From assembly GCA_019307815.1 (NCBI GenBank), contig JAFDIV010000024.1, positions 1 to 63,681 of the forward strand: 63,681 nucleotides of DNA, given 5' to 3'. The stretch is from Deltaproteobacteria bacterium (lineage in GTDB: Bacteria > Desulfobacterota > DSM-4660 > Desulfatiglandales > Desulfatiglandaceae). Made by a program: the position numbers and the translations under genes. This document shows positions 62,584 to 63,681 of this stretch, piece by piece (position 1 is the stretch's first letter; each line of letters opens with the position of its first letter). The notes under the pieces were generated by a model. The model had not been told where the DNA came from. It made no database searches and saw only the letters and a program-made list of their open reading frames with translations.

Positions 62584-63210
62584 ATGAAGGAAGATTGTAT
62601 TAAATCCGGTTATTCTACTAAAGAGCCGGTTCAAAAAAGGTCAAAAGAGACAAGACGGAAGATCCTCGCGGCGGCCAAGGAGCTCTTTGCCGAGATTGGT
62701 TTTGAGAGAACCACTGCTTCATTGATTGCGAAACAGGCCGGAGTCTCAATCGGCGGGCTCTATGCCCGTTTCAACAACAAGTTAGAGATATTCTTGACTA
62801 TTTTGAAAGAATATGCAGAGAAAACCTGTATCTTTTTCAGAGAAAACATCGACTGGTTACCTGAACAAGAGAAAGACCTCGCTAAGGCAATCGATACGCT
62901 GGTACGTGGTCTCTACTATACCCACAGACTAGAAGGAAAACTCAATTTCGAAATAGAAAAGTTTATCATGATGAATGAGGATGCCAAAAAGATCTACGAT
63001 CATTGGCAGAGACGGGAAGACGAAGGGATAATTAGATATTTAAATTACTTCTTTCAAGAAAAGGTCGAAGACCCCGAATCAACCGCCATCGTTATCCATC
63101 GAGCCACGCATGGGGTGTTTAGCTACATGTATCAAAATAAAGATAGTATAGATGAAGAGAAGCTTCTTTCTCATTTCTCCGCTATGATCAAGAAATATTT
63201 ACTCTTCTAG
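62584..63210 (+). CDS. TetR-family transcriptional regulator
   Basis: 208 residues. N-terminal HTH: RRKILAAAKELFAEIGFERT, TASLIAKQAGVSIGGLYARF, NNKLEIF. The C-terminal ligand domain is helical and unspecific. Divergent from the flavoprotein cluster, whose promoter carries paired repeats; it is the evident repressor. Its last codons overlap a decayed transposase fragment on the other strand. Confidence 0.93.
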   Translation: MKEDCIKSGYSTKEPVQKRSKETRRKILAAAKELFAEIGFERTTASLIAKQAGVSIGGLYARFNNKLEIFLTILKEYAEKTCIFFRENIDWLPEQEKDLAKAIDTLVRGLYYTHRLEGKLNFEIEKFIMMNEDAKKIYDHWQRREDEGIIRYLNYFFQEKVEDPESTAIVIHRATHGVFSYMYQNKDSIDEEKLLSHFSAMIKKYLLF

Positions 63211-63383
63211 TGCTTATGTAAACCTCCCTTTTTTAGTGCCAAATAAGTAGAGATTTTCGGTGAGTTTGTCATGAGGTGTTCTGCGGGCGTCAGTCCGCCG
63301 AGGGCCTCAAGGCACTTCTCCCGGAGCTCTCCGACCGTCATCCGGGAGAGGCTCATGATCTCCTTGTAGGTGTCCGTGTTCAT
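63207..63383 (-). pseudogene. Chimeric remnant: DUF2924-like start joined to an IS3-type transposase tail
   Basis: From ATG 63383 (AGGAGG upstream) the first 25 residues, TYKEIMSLSRMTVGELREK, match the start of DUF2924 proteins found beside serine recombinases. The frame then runs into ALGGLTPAEHLMTNSP, which looks like the C-terminal end of an IS3-type integrase. 58 codons in all. A deletion junction is the simplest reading. Confidence 0.55.
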
Positions 63384-63451
63384 CCGAAACCTCCTTTCGA
63401 CGTTCTCTTTTCCACGCCGCGGCTAGGTGATCTCCGCGGCTTCTCGGGGCG

Positions 63452-63681
63452 CTAACCCCTTGTGGAATGAAGGCTTCGGTGGCCCGAACTATCAAGGCAA
63501 TTCTCGGTAAACTCTTGAGATTCTTTGGGTTGCGCCACATCGGTCGGGAACGGGCCGCCCTCAATCATGAACCAGCGCGCCTTGATGTGGCGCAGGTAGC
63601 CGCGGGCCAGGATGGAAGCGAGTTCCGAGACGATCTCCCGATGCGTCATCAGGCGAGGGTCGCGCTGCTGCATGTGGTTCC
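63452..63681 (-). pseudogene. Small conserved protein of a DUF2924/recombinase module (partial)
   Basis: Open to the right edge. RDPRLMTHREIVSELASILA and RGYLRHIKAR resemble the short protein that often precedes DUF2924 and a serine recombinase in mobile islands. The C-terminal part is not conserved. Partial and uncertain. Confidence 0.4.

Overview
The window reads as a chromosomal stretch of an anaerobic Gram-negative bacterium, most likely a Desulfobacterota (classical deltaproteobacterial) lineage. I infer this from the gene block kdsA-kdsC-lptC-lptA-lptB-rpoN-hpf-ptsN-EIIA(Man), from a DUF39 (HcyS-type) sulfide-assimilation protein, from two TSUP (TauE/SafE) anion exporters, from two NtrC/histidine-kinase pairs and from branched-chain and polar amino-acid ABC transporters coupled to catabolic enzymes. 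No rRNA or taxonomic marker is present, so the assignment is inference.

Layout. 1-9.4 kb: the tail of an unknown gene, an MFS fragment, a TSUP exporter, a universal stress protein, a Lon-like protease that carried an inserted response-regulator receiver domain but is now frameshifted, a sigma54 two-component pair, and a TSUP/membrane/CBS operon. 9.4-14 kb: a FadR-type regulator with a clear operator, an MBL hydrolase, a sugar ABC transporter operon eroded by internal deletions, and a DUF4143 ATPase pseudogene. 14-20 kb: radical SAM enzyme, PIN/AbrB toxin-antitoxin pair, glnS, UPF0173 hydrolase, DUF39 protein. 20-30.6 kb: a conserved housekeeping block for KDO and LPS export, RpoN, ribosome hibernation, PTS-Ntr, RimI, GAPDH, TIM, SecG, tRNA-Leu(GAG) and an MscS channel.

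30.6-38.6 kb: a LIV-type ABC transporter with an acyl-CoA synthetase, then a methyltransferase/MarR pair under a double palindromic operator. 38.7-46.9 kb: histidine kinase, NtrC regulator, a sequence-visible sigma54 promoter, and a polar amino-acid transporter followed by an amino-acid racemase and a PLP D-cysteine desulfhydrase-like enzyme. RpoN, the activator and its promoter are thus all present in this one window.

46.9-53.8 kb is an accessory region: an IS110-family element broken by a small palindrome, a large 20-bp-arm hairpin, a secreted DUF3617-type protein whose start was probably displaced by the IS, two PIN toxin-antitoxin modules, dispersed GC-rich palindromes, a duplicated hairpin element with covarying arms, and a UvrD remnant. 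53.8-62.3 kb is one long co-directional catabolic cluster (ATC-hydrolase family protein, Asp/Glu racemase, MBL hydrolase, Tat-exported amidohydrolase, M20 peptidase, a 2Fe-2S/VOC fusion, an SdhA-like flavoprotein) divergent from a TetR regulator with direct repeats covering both promoters. The last 0.5 kb holds mobile-element debris.
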